Positions 1-8,683 of a stretch of 64,000 nucleotides of DNA are shown here, piece by piece. The translations under genes and the position numbers were made by a program. Origin of the DNA: DATBAT01 sp963824805 (GTDB lineage Bacteria > Acidobacteriota > Terriglobia > Terriglobales > Acidobacteriaceae); the NCBI GenBank assembly GCA_963824805.1, contig CAWGQZ010000061.1, forward strand, positions 24,430 through 88,429, in the 5' to 3' direction. Every line of letters starts with the position of its first letter. Positions within the stretch are counted from its first letter, which is position 1. The notes under the pieces are model-generated. The model was given only the letters and a program-made list of their open reading frames with translations, was not told where the DNA came from and searched no databases.

Positions 1-1
1 A

Positions 2-1252
2 GATTTCTTCGGCCTTCATCTGGCCAAAGTTCCAGGCGAATTCTGGCCGCGCATCAAGGCGCTGGTCGCTGCCTTTCCTACGATTTCCTATTGGTCGCTG
101 GCGCTTGCCCTGGCGACGGTGGGCATCATGCTTCTCTGTCGCGCGACTTCAAATCGCATTCCCGGCGCCATCGTAGGCATGTTGGCGGCTACCCTGGCGG
201 CGGTTGTCTTCAAGCTTCCGGTAGAAACCATCGGGTCACGATTCGGCGGAATCCCCAGCGGACTGCCTCATATGGCAATTCCTCGTTTCCGTCCCGAGCT
301 GATCGTCGGGCTGCTTGGCCCCGCATTCACCGTGGCCATGTTGGGAGCGATCGAGTCTCTGATGTCGGCGGTGGTCTCGGACCGCATGAGCAACGACCAC
401 CATAACCCCAACATGGAGCTAATCGGCCAGGGCGTGGCTAACATTTTTTCTCCCATGTTTGGGGGATTGCCTGCCACCGGTGCCATCGCACGCACGGCGA
501 CCAATGTCCGCTCTGGAGCACAATCGCCTATTGCCGGCATGATCCATTCGCTCACGCTTCTGTGCGTTCTACTCTTTGCCGCCCCCCTCGCCAGCTACAT
601 TCCCATGGCGACACTGGCCGGCATTCTGATGATCGTGTCGTACAACATGGGGGAATGGCGGGAGATTCCGCAACTGTTGCGGCTTACCAAAACTGACATC
701 AGTGTTTGGATCGTGACCTTCGCCCTCACCGTTTTCGCCGATCTGACAGTCGCCGTCGAGGCCGGAATGATTCTGGCGGCGTTGCTGTTTATCGGCCGAG
801 TCGCCAACACCACAACCGTCACCAGGGTCGATGAAGAATACGTGAAGGACGGGCTGTTACACATCCTGCAGGACAAAGATATCCCTTACTATGCCACCAT
901 CTTTCGCATTCACGGTCCGTTTCTCTTTGGGGCTACCGAGAAACTCGGAGTCGTCACCGAGAAGATTCACGAACTGCCCCCCATCGTCATTATTCGCCTG
1001 CGCAACATGACAGCGATCGACGCGACCGGACTATTTGCTCTCGAGGAAGTTGCAAAGCAGTTGCACGCCAGCCAACGTACTTTGATTTTGTGCGGCGCGC
1101 GAGCGCAACCTGCGCAACTGATGCAGCAGGCAGAGTTCGAAGACATCGTTGGCCGGGCGAACATCTGCGAGCATGTACAGGCGGCGCTGCGGCGGGCTGA
1201 AGACGTGTTTGAGGGCGTAAAGACTGAGGCCGTCGCGAAAGTGTACAGCTAG
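2..1252 (+). CDS. SulP-family inorganic anion transporter, 5' truncated by window edge
   Basis: The frame is open from base 2 with no start in view, so about 416 C-terminal residues of an inner-membrane anion transporter (SLC26/SulP type; sulfate, bicarbonate or similar) are visible. Several long hydrophobic segments are followed by a C-terminal STAS domain of roughly 120 residues. Its conserved helix start appears as IDATGLFAL, close to the D-S-T-G of anti-sigma-factor antagonists. The family assignment is firm, but the substrate cannot be read from sequence. The next gene is convergent, so it says nothing about the role. Seventy bases of non-coding DNA follow the stop. Confidence 0.93.
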   Translation, partial: DFFGLHLAKVPGEFWPRIKALVAAFPTISYWSLALALATVGIMLLCRATSNRIPGAIVGMLAATLAAVVFKLPVETIGSRFGGIPSGLPHMAIPRFRPELIVGLLGPAFTVAMLGAIESLMSAVVSDRMSNDHHNPNMELIGQGVANIFSPMFGGLPATGAIARTATNVRSGAQSPIAGMIHSLTLLCVLLFAAPLASYIPMATLAGILMIVSYNMGEWREIPQLLRLTKTDISVWIVTFALTVFADLTVAVEAGMILAALLFIGRVANTTTVTRVDEEYVKDGLLHILQDKDIPYYATIFRIHGPFLFGATEKLGVVTEKIHELPPIVIIRLRNMTAIDATGLFALEEVAKQLHASQRTLILCGARAQPAQLMQQAEFEDIVGRANICEHVQAALRRAEDVFEGVKTEAVAKVYS

Positions 1253-1323
1253 AATTGATGAGTTGGAAAAAGCGCAGGGCGGACAAGACCGTCTGCCCCA
1301 CATTCGTGGACCTCGGCTGTTTC

Positions 1324-2169
1324 CTAGAATAGTGAGGTGGGACGCCGTTTCCAGTTCTTGCCCTTATCCTTGGCGATCCCCTCCATGTCATTGACGTAGG
1401 CGCCAGCCTGGGTCAGCGCATGGTGCAGATCGTTTCCGATACTGATGAAGGTGAATCCCTTCTCCAGAAATTCTCCCACCCTTGACGTGCCAAACAGGAA
1501 CAGTCCCAGGATGACGTTGTTCTTGCGCGCGTTATCAATCAGTTTCTGGGTTGCAGCCCCTAGTTCTGGTGAGGTGTACATGTCAGGGAACTTGTACTTC
1601 TCATACAACCCCATTGACATGCAGAGGTCATTCTGCCCGAGAAACAGAATGTCAACTCCAGGTACAGACGCAATCTCCACAATGTTTTCGATGCAGGACG
1701 CCGTTTCCACCTGCAAGGCCACGATGCCGTCACTGTTGTAGTTGCCGGCGTAGCCGAGCAGTCCGGCCTTGTTCATGCTTCGCTGCGGAAAGTAAACGGA
1801 GCGAGTACCCGCCGTCGGATACTTTGTGCAACTTACCGCCTGGCGCGCTTCGTCGGCGGTATTGATGTAAGGCACCAGCACGCCGTCCGCGCCCATGTCG
1901 AGGGCCTGTTGGATTCCCGGCCGGTCATCGTATCCACCCACACGGACCAGCGATTTGGCTCCGCCGCTCGCGATCCCTGCCAGCATGGCAGAAAGCGTTT
2001 CGTATCCCATGGGCCCGTGCTGGCTGTCGACCAGCAACCAATCGTAGCCGCTGTGGGCCAATTGTTCGGCGAGCGTCGGGCTATGGGCGTTTAGAAATAG
2101 GCCCATCTTGGGGCTGCCACTGCGCAACTGTTTCTTGAATTCGGCGCCACTGAGGGCGGTTTCAGCCAT
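1324..2169 (-). CDS. HpcH/HpaI-family aldolase
   Basis: This 281-residue protein has the length and order of the class II HpcH/HpaI aldolase/citrate lyase fold, which cleaves or forms 2-keto-3-deoxy acids with a divalent metal. Visible motifs are LLVDSQHGP (usually VDxEHG), GADGVLVPYI, the metal-ligand glutamate in ALQVETASCIENI and the aspartate in FLGQNDLCMS. The start is fixed by AGGAGG six bases upstream of the ATG. The glutamine in DSQHG where many relatives have glutamate hints at a subfamily with a different substrate, which I cannot name. It appears to be transcribed alone. Confidence 0.88.
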   Translation of the reverse strand: MAETALSGAEFKKQLRSGSPKMGLFLNAHSPTLAEQLAHSGYDWLLVDSQHGPMGYETLSAMLAGIASGGAKSLVRVGGYDDRPGIQQALDMGADGVLVPYINTADEARQAVSCTKYPTAGTRSVYFPQRSMNKAGLLGYAGNYNSDGIVALQVETASCIENIVEIASVPGVDILFLGQNDLCMSMGLYEKYKFPDMYTSPELGAATQKLIDNARKNNVILGLFLFGTSRVGEFLEKGFTFISIGNDLHHALTQAGAYVNDMEGIAKDKGKNWKRRPTSLF

Positions 2170-2281
2170 TGCATTCCTCCTGGAATCGGTGAAAAGGCTC
2201 TTCAGTGTATCGCACAGGCGGTTGTGGAGGGCAACTCGGGCTGAGGGGGTAAAGGATGTTTGTTTGTGGCCCCAACTCGAA

Positions 2282-2312
2282 AGAGGCCACGCCGGGGAAA
2301 GGCGTGGCCTCT
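2282..2312. terminator. Perfect 12-bp hairpin between convergent-side gene ends
   Basis: AGAGGCCACGCC, a 7-base loop, then GGCGTGGCCTCT form an uninterrupted 12-bp stem just beyond the stop of the leftward gene at 2321. There is no clear T run on the minus side, so it may act as an RNA 3'-end stabiliser or a weak terminator. Confidence 0.6.
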
Positions 2313-2320
2313 GGCATGAA

Positions 2321-3217
2321 CTATTTCTGGCTAATAGCTAGATTTTCCGGGGCCGCGCTAGGCGTGGCGGCGTCCGTCGCAGGCGCATCGATCGGTTCGA
2401 TCTTGACCGTGGTCAAGATCCGCTTCAGCCGGTTGAATACCTGCTGGCGATCGATTTGCGGAATGTCAGCATCGGCAGCGCGGGTAGTTTGAATTCCAAG
2501 CGCGAATTCGTAGCAGGCGCCGTTCCGGAAGGCGTGAAAGTACTTGGCGTCGGCCTGATTATTCTGGTCTCCGGCTGACGATTCAATCTCGGAAAACTCC
2601 GACGATCCCAGCTTCACTTTGACCGGAGTTGCAGCTGCATTGCCGGTAGTCTCGGGAAAAGCAAACTGAGAACACTGCTCGGCTGTCATTTTGGGATTCA
2701 CGCTGACATTGAAAAATCCCGATGCGAAATCGGTGTCAGGATACGAATCCTTCGGCAGCTCGATGGCTGCCAAGGTTCCGCCTCCGGGCTCGACAAAGTT
2801 CATCTGTACCGGCCCTAGACCGGTCCATTCCAGACTTGCCTCATCGTCCTTCTTCAAGCTGTAATTCTTCGAATAGACCAGGGAAAGCCCGTAGGCTGGA
2901 TTCTTGTACATCGACGCGGTGCTCTGGCGCGGGTGCTTCTTCACCGGCTTCACTGAAGCCACGGGCGCCGGTGCCGATGGTGCAGGTTGAGGCGCAATCG
3001 CCGCTGGTTGTGCTGGCTGCGAGACTGCAACCGCCTTGGTGTTTTTTGAGCAGGCGGAAGTCTCAAGCAAGATCACTCCCGCCAAGGCGGTGGCCATAAG
3101 CGTCCCCACCAACGCCACCGTGGGCTTTCTGTAGTTGGAAGTTGAAGTTGTGGGATTGCTGTTGCGAGGCGTCTTGCCCGTCGAACCGCCCAGGTTGAGT
3201 TGCGTTAACTGTGCCAT
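2321..3217 (-). CDS. Hypothetical single-pass membrane or secreted protein with Pro/Ala linker
   Basis: This is a 298-residue protein of no family I recognise. Residues 1-30 are polar and Ser/Thr/Asn rich. One hydrophobic segment follows at about 33-50 (ALVGTLMATALAGVILL), then a Pro-Ala linker at about 65-92. A compact C-terminal domain of about 180 residues begins KNPAYGLSLVYSKNYSL and resembles the PsbP/DUF-type 'periplasmic stress' folds only in general shape. The start is supported by AGGAGGAAG upstream of the ATG. The globular part probably sits outside the cytoplasm. No neighbour suggests a function, and the flanking genes are separated by hairpin or spacer DNA. Confidence 0.75.
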   Translation of the reverse strand: MAQLTQLNLGGSTGKTPRNSNPTTSTSNYRKPTVALVGTLMATALAGVILLETSACSKNTKAVAVSQPAQPAAIAPQPAPSAPAPVASVKPVKKHPRQSTASMYKNPAYGLSLVYSKNYSLKKDDEASLEWTGLGPVQMNFVEPGGGTLAAIELPKDSYPDTDFASGFFNVSVNPKMTAEQCSQFAFPETTGNAAATPVKVKLGSSEFSEIESSAGDQNNQADAKYFHAFRNGACYEFALGIQTTRAADADIPQIDRQQVFNRLKRILTTVKIEPIDAPATDAATPSAAPENLAISQK

Positions 3218-3374
3218 ATCTTCCTCCTGTTCTGGTTTTCCCAGTCACCATGAACAGAAGCAAGGCAAAAGCCATGACAGCCCCATTGATTTTGCGGGCT
3301 TTAGTGAACGAGAGGGAGAGAGGAATGTGGGAGGCGTGACACCCTGTGGATGACGGCACACGATCCGGCCGCCG

Positions 3375-4691
3375 CTAGCGAAGCGCGCTGGACTTGGAGT
3401 TCTCGTTCATGTTCTCTTTGTCCGAAGCGAATGTCTGCTGCAGCAATTTCCAATCATTCTCTACGTCCGTCTGTGATGCCCGCGAGGGACTGCCCGGGCG
3501 AAGCAGGTCCTCCAGACGCGTGATCAGCAATTGCTGAACAAACTGTGGCGGCGTCTGTTCGTCCAGAAGATTTTCCCGGCAGAGCCCGATTTCGAAGGTG
3601 CTCTCGGCTTCCTGTAAACGCAACACCGGCTTGCCTTGTTGGTCGACACTGGGTTCGGCGTCTGCACGCACCTTCCGCCACTTGATATCGTGGGCCTGCA
3701 ATTCCTCGGAAGCGAGTGCGCGTTTGGCCTGCTCGAGCAACGCCTTGTAAGTACGCCTCTCATCGGCTGCTAGCGGTGGTTCCAGCGTGCGCCTCGGGTC
3801 AAAAACCATGGCGTCTTTCTCCGGACGGAAGCGCCAGCCTGCCCAGTAGCCCACGCCCACGCTGCCCGCCATCACCGGATGCAGCAGCATCAACGGCATC
3901 ATGTACTTCTTTGCCAGCAGAACCGAGTCAACTACCCCGTGGATCGGACGGCTGCGCTTCATTCCCGGCACCTGCGGGATGATGAACGAAGAGAGCCGCA
4001 TTTCGTCGCGGCGTTTGCTGGACCGTACCAGTGACTTCGCAACCTGCCGCGGCGTGGTCACACCAAGATCGTTGATGATGCTGCGATGCGCCGCCTTCGG
4101 ATAGTAGAAGTTGATTACGTCTTTGACGAAATCGGCGCAGTTCCTTTTGATCAAGTTGTAAGCCGGCCGGTTCGGCGCAGAATTAAATCTCTGGATTAGT
4201 GCGTCATCCTGATCGGGCCGAGTCTCTATCTTATAGCCATAGAGCGTACGGTCGTAGGCCGAGCCAGCAAGTTCGTACCACGGCGCGCCTTTCGCGTCCC
4301 CCGCACCGTCTGGCAAATTCTCGCGCAATCCCGTCAGGTAGCGATCGCGCAAAAAACTCACCAGCCTAGGATCGGCGAAAAGGGGAACATCCTCGGAATT
4401 CTCGACAGCATACAAATACGGAATCAACGGGACGGCCATCCAATCGTAACCAGCCATGGCGTGATAGCGGCTAAGTACGACTCCCCACTCGCCAGGTCCG
4501 CAGCGCCGCAGCTTGAATGGCGACTCCGCACAAATTCGTGATAGATAAACCGCCGCGTGCCCGGTCCCGGCGAGAGCACCGTCGTAGCTATAGGGTTCTT
4601 CAAGCAGCAGTGTGACTTGGGCGTGAAGAGGCCTAAGCCCACAAAGGCACCAGAACGCGAGCAGGCAAAGGAAGGTTCGAAACCAGGACAT
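3375..4691 (-). CDS. Secreted or membrane-anchored protein with a permuted papain-like (LRAT/NlpC-type) core
   Basis: This 438-residue protein starts with a signal peptide (residues 1-24, FLCLLAFWCLCGLRPLHAQ). A histidine in GTGHAAVYLS (H45) precedes a cysteine in NLIKRNCADFVKD (C185). That His-before-Cys order, with NCADF at a helix start, is the hallmark of circularly permuted papain-like folds such as DUF4105 and LRAT-type peptidases or amidases. A hydrophobic stretch lies at about 266-290, and the C-terminal 130 residues are charged and probably coiled. Catalysis is inferred from the dyad only. The Shine-Dalgarno sequence is weak, but this ATG directly precedes the signal peptide. Confidence 0.7.
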   Translation of the reverse strand: MSWFRTFLCLLAFWCLCGLRPLHAQVTLLLEEPYSYDGALAGTGHAAVYLSRICAESPFKLRRCGPGEWGVVLSRYHAMAGYDWMAVPLIPYLYAVENSEDVPLFADPRLVSFLRDRYLTGLRENLPDGAGDAKGAPWYELAGSAYDRTLYGYKIETRPDQDDALIQRFNSAPNRPAYNLIKRNCADFVKDVINFYYPKAAHRSIINDLGVTTPRQVAKSLVRSSKRRDEMRLSSFIIPQVPGMKRSRPIHGVVDSVLLAKKYMMPLMLLHPVMAGSVGVGYWAGWRFRPEKDAMVFDPRRTLEPPLAADERRTYKALLEQAKRALASEELQAHDIKWRKVRADAEPSVDQQGKPVLRLQEAESTFEIGLCRENLLDEQTPPQFVQQLLITRLEDLLRPGSPSRASQTDVENDWKLLQQTFASDKENMNENSKSSALR

Positions 4692-4847
4692 ACTTCATTT
4701 AGTTAGATGAGAAATTCCCGGTCTGCGCAAGTAAATCGGGCAGCCACTAAAGGTCGAAAAATGAATTGGTTGAATGGATGCGGGACTTTCGTAATCGCTG
4801 AACGCGCCCCCGCCCAACCCTGGACGCGCTCACCGGAAAGCATTACG

Positions 4848-6844
4848 ATGGGCGCGATTCCCATGCGTCGAACAACCCTGCTTGTGCTCCTCACCCTGGC
4901 ACTTCTTCCGCTCTGGCTGTTAAGTCAGGACAAGAAAGCTACCGTGATCTCGGTCGATGCCGCGCGTCCCGGAGCTACGATTTCCCCCTCGATGTTCGGC
5001 ATCTTCTTCGAAGACATCAACTTCGCAGCCGACGGCGGTCTTTACCCCGAGCTGGTAAAAAACCGGTCGTTCGAATTTCAGCAACCGCTAAGCGGCTGGC
5101 ACGAGGTTCTCGGCTACAGTGAAAAAGGCACTCGACCGTCCCGAAAGGCGAACTTGCGGTTCACACCGAGGACCCGCTCAATCAGACCAATCCTCACTAT
5201 CTTAAGGTCCGCGTGTACGATCCCGGCTATGCGTTCTGGAACACTGGCTTTCGCGGTATCGGTGTCGAAAGCGGAGCGGAATACCGCTTCTCTGCCTATG
5301 TTCGCAGCTCCGGCCCGAAGTCTATCCACGCCAGGCTTACCGATGAGCAAGGACACGAAATCGGAAGCGGAAAGCTCGAGGGATTTGACCAACATTGGAA
5401 ACAATACAAGACCGTCATCCGCACCAATGTCACCATGCATCGCGCCCAGTTGAAGCTGTCCCTGGATGAAACAGGTTCCCTCGATCTCGACATGGTCTCA
5501 TTGTTTCCAGTCGATACCTGGAAGCACCGGGAGAATGGGCTGCGCAAAGATCTGGTGCAGTTGCTGGCCGACATGCACCCTGGCTTTTTACGTTTTCCCG
5601 GTGGCTGCATTGTTGAAGGCCGGCAGTTGGCCGACTCGATACCGCTGGAAGACGACGGTTGGGGATGTCGCAGAACGGCAGACCATCATCAACCGGTGGA
5701 ACGATGAATTCGATCAGCGGCCGGCCCCGGACTACTTCCAGTCGTTCGGCCTCGGCTTCTATGAATACTTCCAGCTTGCCGAAGACATCGGCGCCGAGCC
5801 GCTGCCGATCGTGAACTGCGGAATGGCCTGCCAGTTCAATTCCAGTGAGACGGCGGCGCTTAACCAGCTCGACGAATATGTGCGCGATGCGCTTGACCTG
5901 ATCGAATTTGCCAACGGTCCGGTCACTTCGCCGTGGGGCAAGCTGCGCGCCCAGATGGGCCATCCCGAGCCATTTCACCTTAAAATGATCGGGCGTCGGA
6001 AATGAGCAGTGGGGCGATCGTTACGTCGATCGCTACAAGGTATTCGCCGCTGCATTAAAGGCAAAGTATCCGGAGATAAAGCTCGTGGTCAGCGCCGGGC
6101 CTTTGCCCGAATGGCGAGCCTTTCGAAAGCATGTGGTCGACCTGGCGTTCGCTCAAAGCAGACATTGTGGACGAACACTACTACATGGCCCCCGAATGGT
6201 TTCTCGCCAATAGCGGACGCTATGACCACTATGACCGCCAGGGACCGAAAGTTTTTGCCGGTGAGTATGCTGCCCAGACCGCGGGAGTGACGCGCCCTGA
6301 CAACCACAACAATTGGAAGTCGGCCATCACGGAAGCAGCGTTCATGACTGGTTTAGAACGCAATGGCGATGTCGTGCAGATGGCGTCATATGCCCCACTC
6401 ATGGCACACGTCGATGCATGGCAGTGGAAGCCGGACGCAATCTGGTTCGACAATCTCCGCTCATACGGCACTCCGGACTACTACGTTCAGAGAGTGTTCG
6501 CCAGCAATCTTGGGACGCGAATCATACCGGTTACACCTCAGGCGGATTCGGGCATCTACACCAGCGCATCGCTCGATGAAAAGGGCCATGAACTGATGGT
6601 GAAGGTCGTCAACTACGCACCCACAGCGAAACAAGCGGAGATCAAATTAAATGGAATTCGGCCCTCTGGGCCTGCCAAGGTCACAATTTTGGCGGGAACC
6701 GACCTCGACGCGGAAAACAGTTTCGACCATCCGACGGCAGTCGTGCCGCTAGCATCCACGGTCGCGCTGAACTCTGACACCATGTCGGTCCAGTTGCGTC
6801 CCTATTCCCTTACGGTGTATCGGGTTCCGGTTCAAGCGAAATAG
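4848..6844 (+). pseudogene. Alpha-L-arabinofuranosidase (GH51), broken by four frameshifts
   Basis: The pieces together give a full-length secreted GH51 enzyme, which removes arabinose from arabinan or arabinoxylan. A signal peptide (RRTTLLVLLTLALLPLWLL) is followed by SPSMFGIFFEDINFAADGGLY. The acid/base glutamate is in VGNEQWGD and the nucleophile in KVFAGEYAAQT. The frame changes at about 5127-5131 (one base lost), 5636 (one gained), 5991-5993 (one gained in GGG) and 6106-6108 (one gained in CCC). Between breaks the code is clean, with no other stop and all key residues kept. This is either a very recent pseudogene or a sequence of poor local quality. GGAAAG precedes the ATG at 4848. Confidence 0.85.
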
Positions 6845-6849
6845 TTCCG

Positions 6850-7893
6850 TCAGCCCCAGGGCCTGGACCTAGCCACCGAGATGCCTCGGATCTCGTCTTT
6901 GGATTCATGCGAGACCGCGCAATAAAAGTGATACAAGTCCCCCTTGTGCTGAATCACCGACGGCTTGTGCGCATACGCCGAATCGATCGAGCCCTTCGGC
7001 CCCACATCGATCAACACGCGGTCGCACTTGGTGGTATGGAACAGATCCGGACCGGTCGCAACCAGATCCCGAGCCACGCCGCGTGCGTCCAAGCCAAAGT
7101 AGTAGAACACCCACTGGTTTCTGTCTTGCAGAACACACGGATCGCTGGCGAATTTTTCGTCCGGACTTCCCGGCCCTCCATTGGGAATAATCGGGCTGTT
7201 GGCGTAGCGCGTCCACGTCTTCAGATCTTTGGACATGGCCACACCGGTCTGTTCATGCCATGGCCCCTCGGTCTGGTTCTTGGCGTTGTAGAAAATGTAG
7301 TAGGTTCCCTGATGTTCAAGCAGGCAAGGCTTGTACAATCCCCCATGCTCCCACTCCGCGCCATCCTGCGGCCGCAGGCAGGGGGGATCGGCAACCCAGT
7401 TGCGCAGGTCTTTGCTGCGGCATAGACCGATCACAGCGGCGCCTCGTTCGTATCCCTGATTTGGATATGCATGATAGACACCCAGATAGGATCCATTCAC
7501 CTTCTTCAACTCACCCGGCGAGTAGAGCCCGTTCTCGCGCAAGATCCAATTCATGGCCACGTTGTAGCGCAGCACTTCAGAAGACGGATCACGCTTGAGA
7601 ATCGGCCCTTCATTTTTCCAGGTGACGAGGTCCGATGACGACGCCAGGCCGGTCTGGTAGCCGGTGCCGTCGAAAGCGACGAATGTCATGTAAAAGCTGC
7701 CCTCATGTTTGAAAACGAAGGGACAGTCCACGCTCACCTGGTCAAAGGCGCCGTCTTTCCCGGAAGCATTGAGCACATATTTTCCAAGCTTGTAGGGGGT
7801 GCCGATCCGGTCGACCGAACAAGCGGGCAAGGCCCGGCCCGCCAGGGCGAAGAGAGAAGCCAGTACGAATTCACGCCGGTTAGTTGAGGTCAT
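6850..7893 (-). CDS. Secreted GH43-type five-bladed beta-propeller glycosidase
   Basis: The N-terminus TSTNRREFVLASLFALAG carries a twin-arginine motif and hydrophobic core, so export through Tat is likely. The rest shows the repeated blade pattern of GH43/GH32/GH130 proteins: VDCPFVFKHEGSFYMTFVAFDG, LASSSDLVTWKNEG, GGLYKPCLLEHQGTYYIFYNAK and DPCVLQDRNQWVFYYFG. I place the start at the ATG at 7893 directly before the Tat motif, 16 bases after the yceH stop, so the two genes are probably cotranscribed. It runs towards a GH51 gene (convergent, ends 5 bases apart), which suggests a shared role in pentose-rich polysaccharide breakdown. The exact activity is unknown. Confidence 0.78.
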   Translation of the reverse strand: MTSTNRREFVLASLFALAGRALPACSVDRIGTPYKLGKYVLNASGKDGAFDQVSVDCPFVFKHEGSFYMTFVAFDGTGYQTGLASSSDLVTWKNEGPILKRDPSSEVLRYNVAMNWILRENGLYSPGELKKVNGSYLGVYHAYPNQGYERGAAVIGLCRSKDLRNWVADPPCLRPQDGAEWEHGGLYKPCLLEHQGTYYIFYNAKNQTEGPWHEQTGVAMSKDLKTWTRYANSPIIPNGGPGSPDEKFASDPCVLQDRNQWVFYYFGLDARGVARDLVATGPDLFHTTKCDRVLIDVGPKGSIDSAYAHKPSVIQHKGDLYHFYCAVSHESKDEIRGISVARSRPWG

Positions 7894-7908
7894 AGAGAGG
7901 CGCTGCAA

Positions 7909-8559
7909 TTATTCGAACTGTTTGCGGAAGGCAGCAAATTGTTCCTGCAGGTCTGCAACGGCTTTGTGCAACTCCGCCACATCCTGCTCCAGGTGGGCCA
8001 CCCGGTCATCGCTGCCTGCCTCCGTCACCACCGGAGCCGCATACTTGGCGTCATCTTCTTCGTTCGCTCCCGACAACAGGTGGCGATACCGCGCCTCCTT
8101 CGTTCCGGGTTGGCGAGCCAGCATCCCTACCAGCGGCGGCTCCCGCTGCATCAGGCGCTGCAGGGTCGACTGGACATCCTCCAGGGTTTCGAAGCGGTGC
8201 AAGCGCTCGCCGCGCCCGCGAAGCTCCCCCGGAGTCTGCGGCCCTCGCAACAACAGCACACAAAAGATCGCGGTCTCCCCGCGTGTGAAATTAAATACTT
8301 CCTGCTCGCGATGTTCGTATTTCGTAACTCGGCTGTCCGCGCCGCTGGCCGGACCCGCCAGCCGCTTTTCCTGAAGCGAGGCCAAAGCCTGCCGCACCGC
8401 CTCTTCATTCAGGCTCATCACCGGATCGCGGTTATTCTTCTGGCTGCACGCGTTCACCAGCGCATTGAGCGAGAGCGGATAGTAATCCGGGGTAGTGATG
8501 TCCTTCTCGATCAACGCGCCGAGTACCCGCGCTTCCACATCATTAAGAACGATATTCAA
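7909..8559 (-). CDS. yceH: YceH family (DUF480/UPF0502) protein
   Basis: This 216-residue protein begins with the family signature LNDVEARVLGALIEKDITTPDYYPLSLNAL and has the two winged-helix domains expected of YceH. It ends in a short coiled coil (about 180-216, DRVAHLEQDVAELHKAVADL). The length matches E. coli YceH (215). The molecular function is not established. The fold suggests nucleic-acid or protein binding. It lies directly upstream of the GH43-type gene with 16 bases between stop and start, an arrangement that looks like an operon but makes no obvious functional sense. Confidence 0.92.
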   Translation of the reverse strand: MNIVLNDVEARVLGALIEKDITTPDYYPLSLNALVNACSQKNNRDPVMSLNEEAVRQALASLQEKRLAGPASGADSRVTKYEHREQEVFNFTRGETAIFCVLLLRGPQTPGELRGRGERLHRFETLEDVQSTLQRLMQREPPLVGMLARQPGTKEARYRHLLSGANEEDDAKYAAPVVTEAGSDDRVAHLEQDVAELHKAVADLQEQFAAFRKQFE

Positions 8560-8683
8560 GGGATCTCCAGCCTTGAATTCTACCGTGCCCGGCAGGGAAC
8601 GCCCCCGGTAACCAATTTCTCGAATCTACGTCTACACTCAAGTGCGGGTCTACACCATATCTTCCATGTGCAGGGAGCGTGTT

